From: Pseudomonadota bacterium
GTDB lineage: Bacteria > Pseudomonadota > Alphaproteobacteria > Rickettsiales > Midichloriaceae
Assembly: GCA_018242185.1 (NCBI GenBank)
Contig: JAFECK010000002.1
Coordinates: 1-64,000 of the forward strand
Reading direction: 5' to 3'
DNA length: 64,000 nucleotides
Shown here piece by piece: positions 26,609-35,520 of the stretch (position 1 is its first letter; the number at the start of each line of letters is the position of its first letter). The notes under the pieces are model-generated. The model searched no databases. It saw only the letters and a list, made by a program, of their open reading frames with translations, and was not told where the DNA came from. Position numbers and translations under genes: made by a program.

Positions 26609-29600
26609 ATCGGTGGCATGCCCTCACTCCAGCGGACCCTCTCTCCTAAGAAAGCAATTAACGGCACTATAACCATTGCAGATACTATCAAAGCAGCGGG
26701 TATGGTTATACCGCCTTTGAAGAGCTCTGGTGAGATAGTCTGGAATAATTCATGGTTAGCAAAAGCTGTATGGGTTGTGACGTTCAATAGCTCATCATGC
26801 ACCGGAATCGTGTAATGGTTTATACACCATTCGATCAGCGCAGTTCCACCGTGCGCGAAAGCAAAGCCAAATGTGCCATAAAACAAGCCAGCTGTGATAT
26901 CTTCCCAGTCAACGCTGCGGTAGGTCTTGCCATCATCAGTAGCGCCACCACCAAAGGTTTCAGATATAGCGCTACCTATAGGCTTACGCTTACGCTTGAG
27001 AACCTGAAAAACCACCCCTAAGATCGCGGTAAAACCATACCCCATTCCTAATAAAGCTGGTTGATCCAAGCCTACTATATTGAGCTTGAGCAGATCAGGC
27101 ATTATGTGATTTTGCATGACATGGTAAAGAGTGCTAGCCGCGACTATGGTAAATGCAGCAAAGCATAACTCTCGGCCATAGGCTTTATACCACGGGGTTT
27201 GCATTTTATCGATAGCCCGCCATATCAAAAGCAAGTTTTTAATATCATCTGCTTTAAGGTCATTAGGCACATCTTCTCCGTCCTCATTTTTCACTTCTGT
27301 CATCAATGCCTTTAATTTAACATGAACCTTCTCATTTAATTGTTTCAGTCTTGCTGGGTCTGTAATTTTTCTAATAGTATGCACCGCAATCACACGACTG
27401 TTGTTCACCATACCAGCTTTATCGAGAATATTATCTATTACATCATCGTCAGGACAAATTTTATATTTAGTATGTCCTAGTATAGTATTCACAATATTGC
27501 TGTAGCCGTACGCGCTAGCCAAACCAAGCGGGGTATATTCTTTGGTATCAGCTTCAGTAGTGCTAGCACTGGCCGCAAGTTTGCCATTATCAGGCAGTAT
27601 CCCGGTCTTGTAGTTAGCATAATCCTCTGTGCCATCCTCGACTAATAAAATACTATCCACCATAGACGGACTGTTTTTGTGCACAGCCCAATGCAATGGT
27701 ATCGCCCCCCCTTCTTTTGATTTTGCACGCAAAATCTGTTTTCTTAAATTCGCATCTTTCTTCTGTTCATCTGTGTCTTTGATTTCGTTTAACAGCTTAC
27801 TGAATACAGTCTCTTTGTTAAATTTCGCAGCAACGTGAAATGGGTTTTCATCATTCTTATTTTTAGAGATTAAAAAATCTGTAGTGTTACTCTGGGCGCT
27901 ATAACCAGCCATTGCATTAATCGCATTGTCAGCCGCTTGTTGCACAACACCTTTCTTTTCGAATTCACGAGCGGCTTGGAAGATAAATTCAACCACGTTA
28001 TCTGCCCCATATCTTGCAGCAAGGTGTAATAGATTTTCCCCATCTTTATTTAACTCAGCTTTAGCGCTCAATAGGTCCACCCCATTCTGTTGCATAGAAT
28101 CAAGAGCTGTTTTTATTATGAGCGCATTATTTTGTTCAGCAGCAAAAATCATAGCACCTTTATATGCAGCTGAGTTCCACTTACCATATCTGAAGACGAA
28201 TTGCATGAACTCTTGCTGTAAAGTTTTACTCTTTTCTACATATGGAAAGCCATACTTCAATACATCAAGCGGTGAAAAACCACCGGATAATTTCGCAATA
28301 AGCGGTAAGTAGTTAATTTGACCCTTAGAAGCAAAAGCAGAGATTATGCCTTTTTTTAAGCTCTCAGCTTGCTGTTCGCGCCCCGCCTTATTAAGGTCCC
28401 AATAAGCATAAGAATGACCTATTGGATTGGACTTAAATGCTTTTGAATCTAGTTCATGAAGCTCAGAATATAACTGCATCCATTCCGCTACCAAACCGGA
28501 TAACCCATTCTCTGCAGCATATAATAGAGCACCAGATTTTGTCAGAAGTTCAAATTTCGCCACTTTATATTGCGTCGATTTTGGATCTGAGTATGATACT
28601 GCTACCCGGGAATAACTCCTACCTACTGCCCCCGCTACTGTTGTCGCTATCTTTGTAGTAGTTGCAGTGCTCTGTATATCATCTATCAGTGTCAAATACT
28701 CGCTTACCTGTGCATCTAGTAAAGATCGTATGTATGCTTCATGCTCTACAACAGTCATTTCCTTCTTGACAGGATAGCTACCACCTATAGGTAACTGCTG
28801 CAGCGGCTTTGCTTTTTCCTGCTCCTTAGCCGCGCCCTTCTTCACTTGCGAGCTCTGTTTGGGCTTGGTAGGAGGCACTATGATACCTTCTGCAAAATCC
28901 GCTCTTTTGAATAAGAGTGGTTCTTTTAATACATCGACACAAGCTAAACCAGAAACACTTCCAAGCAAAATCTTGTAACTTTGCCCCCCAACCTTTTTTG
29001 AACCCACTTTAATTGTCACATTACTCTGATGTCTATATGCAATATCATATCTCGATACTATTTCAGTTATATCTCCCGCATTGAGATGCCGGTTGTGAAC
29101 AGCATGGTGCATAGCACTGTATAAATCGTTCGAGGTGCGTTTGAACAAATAGGACCATTCCTCATCAGGTCTTAGGTTTTCCAGGACATTTTTACTATAT
29201 AATTTATCTATGTATAACAGGTGATCTAGGAATTCTGCGTCATTATAATCTACAGCAAGAGTCAATATATTATAATTATAATAGCCCTCGTTTGATAGCA
29301 CCGCTCCATATAATAGCGTCCACTGCTTCACTAGTGCTTTCAGAAAATAATAAAGCTGCTCACCTCGTTCTGTATCATTATTATTTTTGGCGATAACCCT
29401 TTGCTGCAGTGCTATATGGAAAGCATCCATGATAGTAATTTTACCGTCTGCCAACGCCTGTAATATACCCACAACGCTCGTGTCAGCATCTATGGTAACG
29501 AATCCTTCGCCCTCATAGTTGGTCAAATGATATTCTGTCGATGATGGTGTAAAATAAGAAGGATATGAGAAGTTTCCAGTTCGCTGCTCCGCTCGCCTTT

Positions 29601-32562
29601 CTTCCACATCTTGAAATTGCTGGCGTATGTTCTCAACGTATGGCGCAGGAGAGATCACTGTTAACTCCAGTAATTTGTGGCATAATTGGGTATAACCTGC
29701 TTCTCTTGCATTTTGAGGCATATTCAACAAATAATTTATGTATACTATGCCCAAAGTTTGGGATTTGCGCAGCTCGAAGAAACAGTCTTTATATAGATTG
29801 AGCCAATCTATAGCTTCATTAAACCTGTTCTGCACTATCAGTCTGCCTAATACCGTCTGCCCGTCCTCGTCTTGCTGAAAAAACAACTTTACAAAATTTT
29901 CTCTTGTAGCGCTTTTTCCAAACTGCTGACCAAAGAATTTTTTGCTGTTTTGTTCAAATGCAATCCGCTCTCGTATAATATTTAATGCTGCCTGAAATAC
30001 TGTAGACCCATCTCCACTGCTTTTGTATAATGCACATTTAAACTCTCCATCTACAGTGCTACATTTAGGTTTTACTCGTGGCAACGCAGACCATGCTGCA
30101 TTCCGATCCATATAGGCCAAATGATGCAAAATCGTTATGCCATTACCATATGTTTGCAATAATGCATTGACATTACCTTTAGCAAAGGGCTCTAAAAAAT
30201 ATTGCACCGTAGAGAAATCAGCCATTACCGTTGGTTGGTCATCTTTCTTTGTCTTTGCAGTCTTTTGCGGCATCAATGTCGTATATATAGGTAATAGATC
30301 CATCCCTGGGAAATTATTACCCAGGGGCACTCTATATGTCGCAAGCATTTTCAAATATGCTTCAATAGCCTCTTTATCAGTGGTGCTGGTGCCACCCATA
30401 AACCATTTGGCTCCCTGTGCTATTGTATCAGCTCCACTTGTCACGGATTCAGCAGTCTTCTGAACGCCTGCTTTTATGCTCGTTGTTGCCTGCTGCACGG
30501 TATCGCTTGCTAACAATGCCTCACCGCTATCTTTGACTAAATTAACAAATGGCGCGGCAAAACCAATAACGGCTCCACCAGCAAAATTACCAACTTGCTT
30601 CCCAGCATTTTGCGCTGTTGCTGTACTATTACTACTGTCATTAGACTGCACCGAAGAACCCGTGGTGGGCACTATTTTACTGCTACTTGAACTTGACTGT
30701 GTTTGTTGCTTTTTCTGCTGCTGTTTCGCATCGCCAGCAGGCCCGCTAAATAAAGATAGTAGGGTAGAGGTGATAGTGCCGCCTCCATCATCTTTCTTTC
30801 CCCTGTTTTTGTCTTGCTCTCCTTTTAAAATGCGTTGTAGTTGTTCAAACCCTTTAATCTTTTTCTCTGCTGCAGTTTTACTATTTAATGCATCAAGCCA
30901 TATATTAATATTCTCACTACCTTGAACGCCAAGCTTTATAACTCCTTCAAAGTGGTTCCGCTCAATCATTTTAGCGACCAGCATCTCCTGCACTGGCCCA
31001 GGCTTCATCAGTACAATAGTTCCTTTTTCAACACCTTCCTCAATTTTTGCTCCATATAGTAATATAACCGTGATGATGTCCAATTCTTTTTCATATTTAG
31101 GAGAACTGGAAATCAACTTTTCATAAACGCTCCGCCCATCAATTGTTTGCAATAAAATCTCGCAAAATATAGAGGTTTTTTCTTTTTTTGTGTTAAAGAA
31201 ACCTTCTTGCTCCTCTTCAACCGCATTTCGCAGGTTACGTAGTAGCCAATACAATGGACGATATTTCTGACCACTAACCTTGATCTTGCGCTTCATCTCA
31301 AAGATTTTGCCTATTGATGTCACCAACTCAGAATCAGCCTTTTCAAATTTCTCAGTTAAATTCTGCAGAGCTTCGAGTCTATATTCTTTTTGCGCATTCT
31401 TATCCTCAATAATATCTATCAACTCAGAAATACTTGGAGTCTTCTCCTTTGGCGACGAAAACAAGCCGCCAAACCAACTCGAACTTTGTTCACTGACAGG
31501 GACTTTCTCCTGTTTTTTTGCTTTTACCGTGGCCTTTTCCTCTTTCTTTGCCTGTTGTTTTTCTAGTGCTTCCTCTAAATCCTCTTTTTTCGGCTGTTTG
31601 GCACGTGTATCCCTAATATCCTGCGCAAGGTTACTTGTTAACTGCTGCGCGTCTATATTAGTAGTAGTGGTAGTGGTGGCAGTGGTGTTAGTAGTAGTGG
31701 TAGTAGTAGTGGTAGTAGAATTAAAAGCAGAGCTATTAGCCGTGGTTTCCAAAACTGCGGAAGATGCTGTAGATGTCGACGAAGATGAAGACGACGCTAG
31801 ATCTATAGGTGACGGTATATCATTACCCGTATATACAGAAGGTTGCTCTGACAATAATAGGTTTTGGGGCTGCTGCATTTCCTCTATTGACGGCTCTTCA
31901 TCACCAAATTCTTCTTGTACCCAACTATAGCTTGTTTTCTTATCCTTAGACTGAGCAGGAGCCGCACTTGAACTCGCATCACTGCTTGAAGTTGGCTCTT
32001 TCTTGATTTTTTCTTCCTGCTTCTCCTCTTTAGCTTGCAACCTGTCACCTCGCATGCCATTTCTATTCAGGAACCGTACAACCCATTCGCGTATTTCACC
32101 GTTGATGTCCAATATCTGATTGACAGTTGCCCATTCTGCAGCTAGCGCGTCTTCAGATTGCAGCACGTCCAATATGTCCCGGTTTTCGTCATATTTTTGA
32201 GACAGCATATTGCAAAACTCTCTAGTTCTCCTCCGGTCACTTTCTTTCCACTCTTCCGCGATACCTAGAGCCATGCACTGCAACAGGGCATCGACAGTAG
32301 AGGTGCTTTCATTTTTGTTCTCGCCCTCTTCTTCATCATCATTTGTGATTAAGGTGATGCTGTTTTCCTCTGTTTTCAATTGTATAGGAGGCATGTCACC
32401 TGCGAGTTGCCCTTCTAATAAACTTTTTACAGAATCTAAATGTTTTGGGTCAGCGTTATAAAAGCTAAGCGCTAACTTCTGCAGGTCTGCATCATCTGAG
32501 GTGATAATGGGAGAAAGTGCAGGAACCTTGGGCTTTTTCTCTTGTTTACCATCCCTTTTCAT
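26605..32562 (-). CDS. giant ankyrin-repeat membrane protein
   Basis: 1985 residues. The N-terminal 330 residues are charged, Ser/Thr-rich and disordered, including an almost pure Thr tract at about 280-300. A helical middle part follows, with several ankyrin-like units from about 1000. The clearest repeats lie near 1480-1720: GENLLHLAARYGADNVVEFI, NPFHVAAKFNKETVFSKLL, AIPLHWAVHKNSPSMVDSIL and YTPLGLASAYGYSNIVNTIL. The last 200 residues hold about four hydrophobic segments and end with GERVRWSEGMPPI. No signal peptide. TAGGCG precedes the ATG. Ankyrin proteins of intracellular alphaproteobacteria are often host-directed effectors; that role here is inference. Its stop overlaps that of ruvB. 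Confidence 0.85.
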   Translation of the reverse strand: MKRDGKQEKKPKVPALSPIITSDDADLQKLALSFYNADPKHLDSVKSLLEGQLAGDMPPIQLKTEENSITLITNDDEEEGENKNESTSTVDALLQCMALGIAEEWKESDRRRTREFCNMLSQKYDENRDILDVLQSEDALAAEWATVNQILDINGEIREWVVRFLNRNGMRGDRLQAKEEKQEEKIKKEPTSSSDASSSAAPAQSKDKKTSYSWVQEEFGDEEPSIEEMQQPQNLLLSEQPSVYTGNDIPSPIDLASSSSSSTSTASSAVLETTANSSAFNSTTTTTTTTTNTTATTTTTTNIDAQQLTSNLAQDIRDTRAKQPKKEDLEEALEKQQAKKEEKATVKAKKQEKVPVSEQSSSWFGGLFSSPKEKTPSISELIDIIEDKNAQKEYRLEALQNLTEKFEKADSELVTSIGKIFEMKRKIKVSGQKYRPLYWLLRNLRNAVEEEQEGFFNTKKEKTSIFCEILLQTIDGRSVYEKLISSSPKYEKELDIITVILLYGAKIEEGVEKGTIVLMKPGPVQEMLVAKMIERNHFEGVIKLGVQGSENINIWLDALNSKTAAEKKIKGFEQLQRILKGEQDKNRGKKDDGGGTITSTLLSLFSGPAGDAKQQQKKQQTQSSSSSSKIVPTTGSSVQSNDSSNSTATAQNAGKQVGNFAGGAVIGFAAPFVNLVKDSGEALLASDTVQQATTSIKAGVQKTAESVTSGADTIAQGAKWFMGGTSTTDKEAIEAYLKMLATYRVPLGNNFPGMDLLPIYTTLMPQKTAKTKKDDQPTVMADFSTVQYFLEPFAKGNVNALLQTYGNGITILHHLAYMDRNAAWSALPRVKPKCSTVDGEFKCALYKSSGDGSTVFQAALNIIRERIAFEQNSKKFFGQQFGKSATRENFVKLFFQQDEDGQTVLGRLIVQNRFNEAIDWLNLYKDCFFELRKSQTLGIVYINYLLNMPQNAREAGYTQLCHKLLELTVISPAPYVENIRQQFQDVEERRAEQRTGNFSYPSYFTPSSTEYHLTNYEGEGFVTIDADTSVVGILQALADGKITIMDAFHIALQQRVIAKNNNDTERGEQLYYFLKALVKQWTLLYGAVLSNEGYYNYNILTLAVDYNDAEFLDHLLYIDKLYSKNVLENLRPDEEWSYLFKRTSNDLYSAMHHAVHNRHLNAGDITEIVSRYDIAYRHQSNVTIKVGSKKVGGQSYKILLGSVSGLACVDVLKEPLLFKRADFAEGIIVPPTKPKQSSQVKKGAAKEQEKAKPLQQLPIGGSYPVKKEMTVVEHEAYIRSLLDAQVSEYLTLIDDIQSTATTTKIATTVAGAVGRSYSRVAVSYSDPKSTQYKVAKFELLTKSGALLYAAENGLSGLVAEWMQLYSELHELDSKAFKSNPIGHSYAYWDLNKAGREQQAESLKKGIISAFASKGQINYLPLIAKLSGGFSPLDVLKYGFPYVEKSKTLQQEFMQFVFRYGKWNSAAYKGAMIFAAEQNNALIIKTALDSMQQNGVDLLSAKAELNKDGENLLHLAARYGADNVVEFIFQAAREFEKKGVVQQAADNAINAMAGYSAQSNTTDFLISKNKNDENPFHVAAKFNKETVFSKLLNEIKDTDEQKKDANLRKQILRAKSKEGGAIPLHWAVHKNSPSMVDSILLVEDGTEDYANYKTGILPDNGKLAASASTTEADTKEYTPLGLASAYGYSNIVNTILGHTKYKICPDDDVIDNILDKAGMVNNSRVIAVHTIRKITDPARLKQLNEKVHVKLKALMTEVKNEDGEDVPNDLKADDIKNLLLIWRAIDKMQTPWYKAYGRELCFAAFTIVAASTLYHVMQNHIMPDLLKLNIVGLDQPALLGMGYGFTAILGVVFQVLKRKRKPIGSAISETFGGGATDDGKTYRSVDWEDITAGLFYGTFGFAFAHGGTALIEWCINHYTIPVHDELLNVTTHTAFANHELFQTISPELFKGGITIPAALIVSAMVIVPLIAFLGERVRWSEGMPPI
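31658..31719 (-). repeat. trinucleotide (ACN) repeat coding for poly-threonine
   Basis: On the plus strand the tract is a run of GTA and GTG triplets broken by two or three variant triplets. On the minus strand it reads as about 18 ACY/ACC codons, giving Thr with rare Asn and Ala in the disordered N-terminal part of the ankyrin protein. Slippage would change length without shifting frame. Confidence 0.75.
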
Positions 32563-32777
32563 AGCGCCTAAACCTTATCTTCAATTATTAAGCCATATCT
32601 TCTCATATCCTAACACATTGTCCTCAACTGGTCAACTGAACATTTTTTATTAAAAAAATATTAAAAATCAGTGTTTGATTGCAGCAAACCGACGAAAGCG
32701 ATGACCCATCGCCAGTGGATATTCACAAAATGTAAATCATCATATAGCGCCGCATATACTAGATATATAGCTCTTTT

Positions 32778-33830
32778 TCACCCCATAATCTCCAACACTT
32801 TAAACAACTCACCCATTTGATCTAGGGCAATTAAGCGCTCTAGTTGCCATTTTATTAGCTCAGCATCCGCTCCACCTTGGGTCAATATCTTCGCTCTTTC
32901 TTGTATATGATGGCGGCATAAAAACTCCCTTTGCGTACATACTCGATGCGCTATATCATGTCCTTGCAGTTGCATGCTTAAGGCGGAAAAATTTACTAAT
33001 GCGGTAACATCAGCAACGCCAACATGTTCTAGCATATCTACCTGTTTGTGCCGCAGCAAAGCTTGGATCGTGTTTGTATATGGCAGCTCTATATAACCGT
33101 AATCTATGACAAGCCCTGCATAATGGCTGAATCTCTTCATCATATAGGATAACTTGGCCATACAATGCTCCGCTTCCTTTGAAATCTCTAGTAGTTGGCC
33201 CTCACGAATAGCAAGCTCATTAGGTTCCTGCGCTCCAATTTCCATCAACATGCGTGCCAATTTGCCATCCGAGAGGCCCACGCATACCTCGTATGTCTTG
33301 CCATTTTCGCAGGCATATTGTTTAACTGGCAGCGCATCAAAGAACTCATTGGCAAGTAAGAAAATAGCTTCATTTTGCTCATGATTTATAACCTCAACAT
33401 CATCAATCCAGATCACTCTGCCCTGCTCAACCAGGCTAATAAAACCATGTTGCAGTAATTGTGTACGCTGGACCTCGCGCAAAGCCCTACTTTTCTCCAC
33501 TAAATATACGGTCTGCAACGCCTCGGCAAACCTAGGCAACCTATAACACGCCTTTAGTATATCTACTAACATCACTCCGCGACCTGGCCCTAATTCTACT
33601 ATAGACAATATTGGAGAGTTAAAGGATAACCAATGCTCTGCTAACCACATAGCTATAGTCTGACCAAACATCTGACTGATCTCCGGAGCTGTTATAAAAT
33701 CTCCATCTGCACCAAATGGTTGCTTGTTCGCATAGTAATGTTGGATTGCACGCTCCATGAATCTGTCCATGCTAAGCGGCCCTGTGAGCGTGATCATCGT
33801 TTTAACTGAGGTAAGAAAATCAGACGGCAT
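32778..33830 (-). CDS. MidA/NDUFAF7-like SAM-dependent methyltransferase
   Basis: 350 residues, COG1565 type. GDFITAPEISQMFGQTIAMW is the family hallmark, followed by the SAM motif VELGPGRGVMLVDIL and NEFFDALPVKQY. The mitochondrial relative NDUFAF7 methylates an arginine of NDUFS2 during complex I assembly; the bacterial substrate is uncertain. No signal peptide. The 215 nt between this gene and the ankyrin gene are AT-rich and hold no gene I can see. Confidence 0.88.
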   Translation of the reverse strand: MPSDFLTSVKTMITLTGPLSMDRFMERAIQHYYANKQPFGADGDFITAPEISQMFGQTIAMWLAEHWLSFNSPILSIVELGPGRGVMLVDILKACYRLPRFAEALQTVYLVEKSRALREVQRTQLLQHGFISLVEQGRVIWIDDVEVINHEQNEAIFLLANEFFDALPVKQYACENGKTYEVCVGLSDGKLARMLMEIGAQEPNELAIREGQLLEISKEAEHCMAKLSYMMKRFSHYAGLVIDYGYIELPYTNTIQALLRHKQVDMLEHVGVADVTALVNFSALSMQLQGHDIAHRVCTQREFLCRHHIQERAKILTQGGADAELIKWQLERLIALDQMGELFKVLEIMG

Positions 33831-33947
33831 AGATAGGTTCCCAAATACCTGCTACACCGTATCTAAGACCACGGTGCCCAGTGTTACAGCCCAAATGGTC
33901 CGGTCAAGCCGCACCATGGCATCTAGAGCACAGCCTCATCCTTTTGC

Positions 33948-33976
33948 TTGACAAACCCTTGAGATGCCTGTGCAAT
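33948..33976 (+). promoter_or_regulatory. candidate promoter for the TAXI receptor gene
   Basis: A perfect TTGACA at 33948-33953 is followed after 17 bp by TGCAAT (33971-33976), a 4/6 match to the -10 consensus. Confidence 0.35.
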
Positions 33977-33991
33977 ATAGCAGATAATTAA

Positions 33992-35107
33992 ATGGGTTCA
34001 ACTATGTTAAAACAACTGTCATTGATGCTAGCACTCCTCTCTATACCAATTAGTGCATGTTGCGCTAATGAATCTCCCAAGCAAATTACTAACGATCTGG
34101 TAAAAGCCGAAACAGCTGCAAAACCCGCCATCAAACTTGGTACTAAACGCTACCCAGACGACAAGAGTATTACTATGGATACTGGTAACACCACGGGTGT
34201 TTATTATACAAGCGGGGACGCCATCTGCCGCATTATTAACCAACATAAACGCAAGTTAGGTTTGCGCTGCAACAATAAAGCTACTCTTGGTTCTATTCCT
34301 AATATAGAAGCTTTACGAAATGGCGAAGCACAGCTTGCCATAGTGCAGTCAGACATCCAAGAAAATGCCCTGCGAGGAGGAGATATATACGCCACGTCTG
34401 GTGCATTTGAGCCTTTGCGCTTCTTATTTTCCCTACACGATGAGTCGTTTACCGTGATAGTACGCCGAGATTCTGACATAAAGCGGTTAGATGATTTGAG
34501 TAATAAAATATTCAACATAGGACCAATTGGTTCTGGAATTAGGGCAGCAGCAGCCACGCTGATGCAAATTAAAGGTTGGACGCTCCGATATTTCCAATCT
34601 GTTACCGAACTCAAAGTAGAAGAACAGGCAGACGCCCTTTGTCAAAACAAAATAGATGCTATGGTGTTAGTGACCGGCCACCCAAGCAAACTAGTTGAAA
34701 ATATTAGTAAGATGTGTGAAATACGCCTACTCCCACTTGATGATGAGCAAATAAAACAATTTGTCAACAACAATAAGGGATATGAGCTCACCACTATCCC
34801 GGGGGATTTATATCATGGCCTCCCATTTGAGATTAATACTATAGGCGTAAAAGCTACTATGCTAACCACTACAGATTTAAGTGATGATATAGCATATAAA
34901 GTCACCAAAACCACTTTTGAAAATTTAGTGAAGCTGCGTAAGGTTAGCCCTGTACTCGCCAAATTAGACAAAGAAATAATGGTAACTAAAGGACAAATTG
35001 CCACCATACATCCTGGCGCTGAGCGTTACTTTAAAGAAATAGGGTTGCTCAAAGAGCCGCAGCAGCAACCGCACACCATTTCTGAGCCCATCAAGAATAA
35101 TAGCTAA
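33992..35107 (+). CDS. TAXI-family TRAP transporter solute receptor
   Basis: 371 residues. The N-terminus has a signal peptide; ISAC at about 20-23 could serve as a lipobox, otherwise cleavage follows the Cys-Cys-Ala. The TAXI fold is clear: DTGNTTGVYYTSGDAICRII, then CNNKATLGSIPNIEALRNGE and AIVQSDIQENAL, and NIGPIGSGIR in the second lobe. TAXI receptors bind substrates such as glutamate or other carboxylates in the periplasm and pass them to DctQM-like permeases. The permease is not in the window. Relatives in Rickettsiales are often immunogenic surface antigens. An ATG four codons downstream (34004) is an equally good start. Confidence 0.88.
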   Translation: MGSTMLKQLSLMLALLSIPISACCANESPKQITNDLVKAETAAKPAIKLGTKRYPDDKSITMDTGNTTGVYYTSGDAICRIINQHKRKLGLRCNNKATLGSIPNIEALRNGEAQLAIVQSDIQENALRGGDIYATSGAFEPLRFLFSLHDESFTVIVRRDSDIKRLDDLSNKIFNIGPIGSGIRAAAATLMQIKGWTLRYFQSVTELKVEEQADALCQNKIDAMVLVTGHPSKLVENISKMCEIRLLPLDDEQIKQFVNNNKGYELTTIPGDLYHGLPFEINTIGVKATMLTTTDLSDDIAYKVTKTTFENLVKLRKVSPVLAKLDKEIMVTKGQIATIHPGAERYFKEIGLLKEPQQQPHTISEPIKNNS

Positions 35108-35135
35108 AGTGTTGTAATACTTTATTCATTATTTT
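35105..35135 (+). terminator. weak intrinsic terminator after the TAXI gene
   Basis: TAAAGT (35105-35110) pairs with ACTTTA (35119-35124) across an 8-nt loop, followed by a T-rich stretch with ATTTTT. The stem starts on the stop codon and is AT-rich, so it is weak. Confidence 0.28.
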
Positions 35136-35177
35136 TCCTTAAAGTGAATTAATAGTCTTAATTCATTTGGAGGACAT

Positions 35178-35429
35178 ATGATTAATTTCAAGACGATTAC
35201 TAGTCTGGCTTTAGCAGGCTCCATGCTTTTTGCAGTCACCGCATATGCTGATCATGATAATGGTCGCAAAGGGTGGCGCGACCGCGATGAATGGCGCGGC
35301 TGGCGCAAGGAGTGCCGTCAAGAGTGTAGGCATGCTAGATGGGAGAACGCTTGCTTTGAGCGTTGCAAAAGAGAGCATCGACGCCACCACTTCTGGCTAG
35401 GTGAGTTAAATGATTGGCTGGATGATTAA
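35178..35429 (+). CDS. secreted cationic mini-protein with twin CX3C motif
   Basis: 83 residues. Residues 1-24 form a signal peptide cleaved after AYA. The mature 59 residues are very rich in Arg, His and Trp (six Trp), and their only four cysteines sit at 46, 50, 59 and 63, that is CX3C-X8-CX3C. Two such motifs on antiparallel helices make a disulfide-stapled helical hairpin, as in alpha-hairpinins and, with a longer spacer, small Tim proteins. An acidic WLDD ends the chain. A strong TTGGAGG ribosome site lies seven bases before the ATG. No family was recognised; antimicrobial, metal-binding or host-directed roles are all possible. Confidence 0.65.
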   Translation: MINFKTITSLALAGSMLFAVTAYADHDNGRKGWRDRDEWRGWRKECRQECRHARWENACFERCKREHRRHHFWLGELNDWLDD

Positions 35430-35449
35430 AATTTGCCCAGTTATTTAAT

Positions 35450-35493
35450 GCGAGCTCTTGTGAAAATGATTCTTCATTTTTACTAGAGCTTGC
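35450..35493 (+). repeat. 44-nt near-perfect hairpin
   Basis: The left arm (35450-35469) pairs with the right arm (35474-35493) over 20 positions with one T-T mismatch at 59/84 and two G-U pairs, closing on a TTCT loop. No T-run follows on either strand, so a simple intrinsic terminator is doubtful. It lies between the mini-protein and the coiled-coil gene and could stabilise the first mRNA or limit read-through. Confidence 0.7.
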
Positions 35494-35520
35494 TTCTACA
35501 ACTAAAATACAGAGTATAGA

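Noticed and set aside
31280-31930. 216-residue open frame opposite the ankyrin gene
   Set aside because: It is low-complexity (Val, Ser and Phe-rich), has no ribosome site, and is explained by the repetitive composition of the minus-strand gene.
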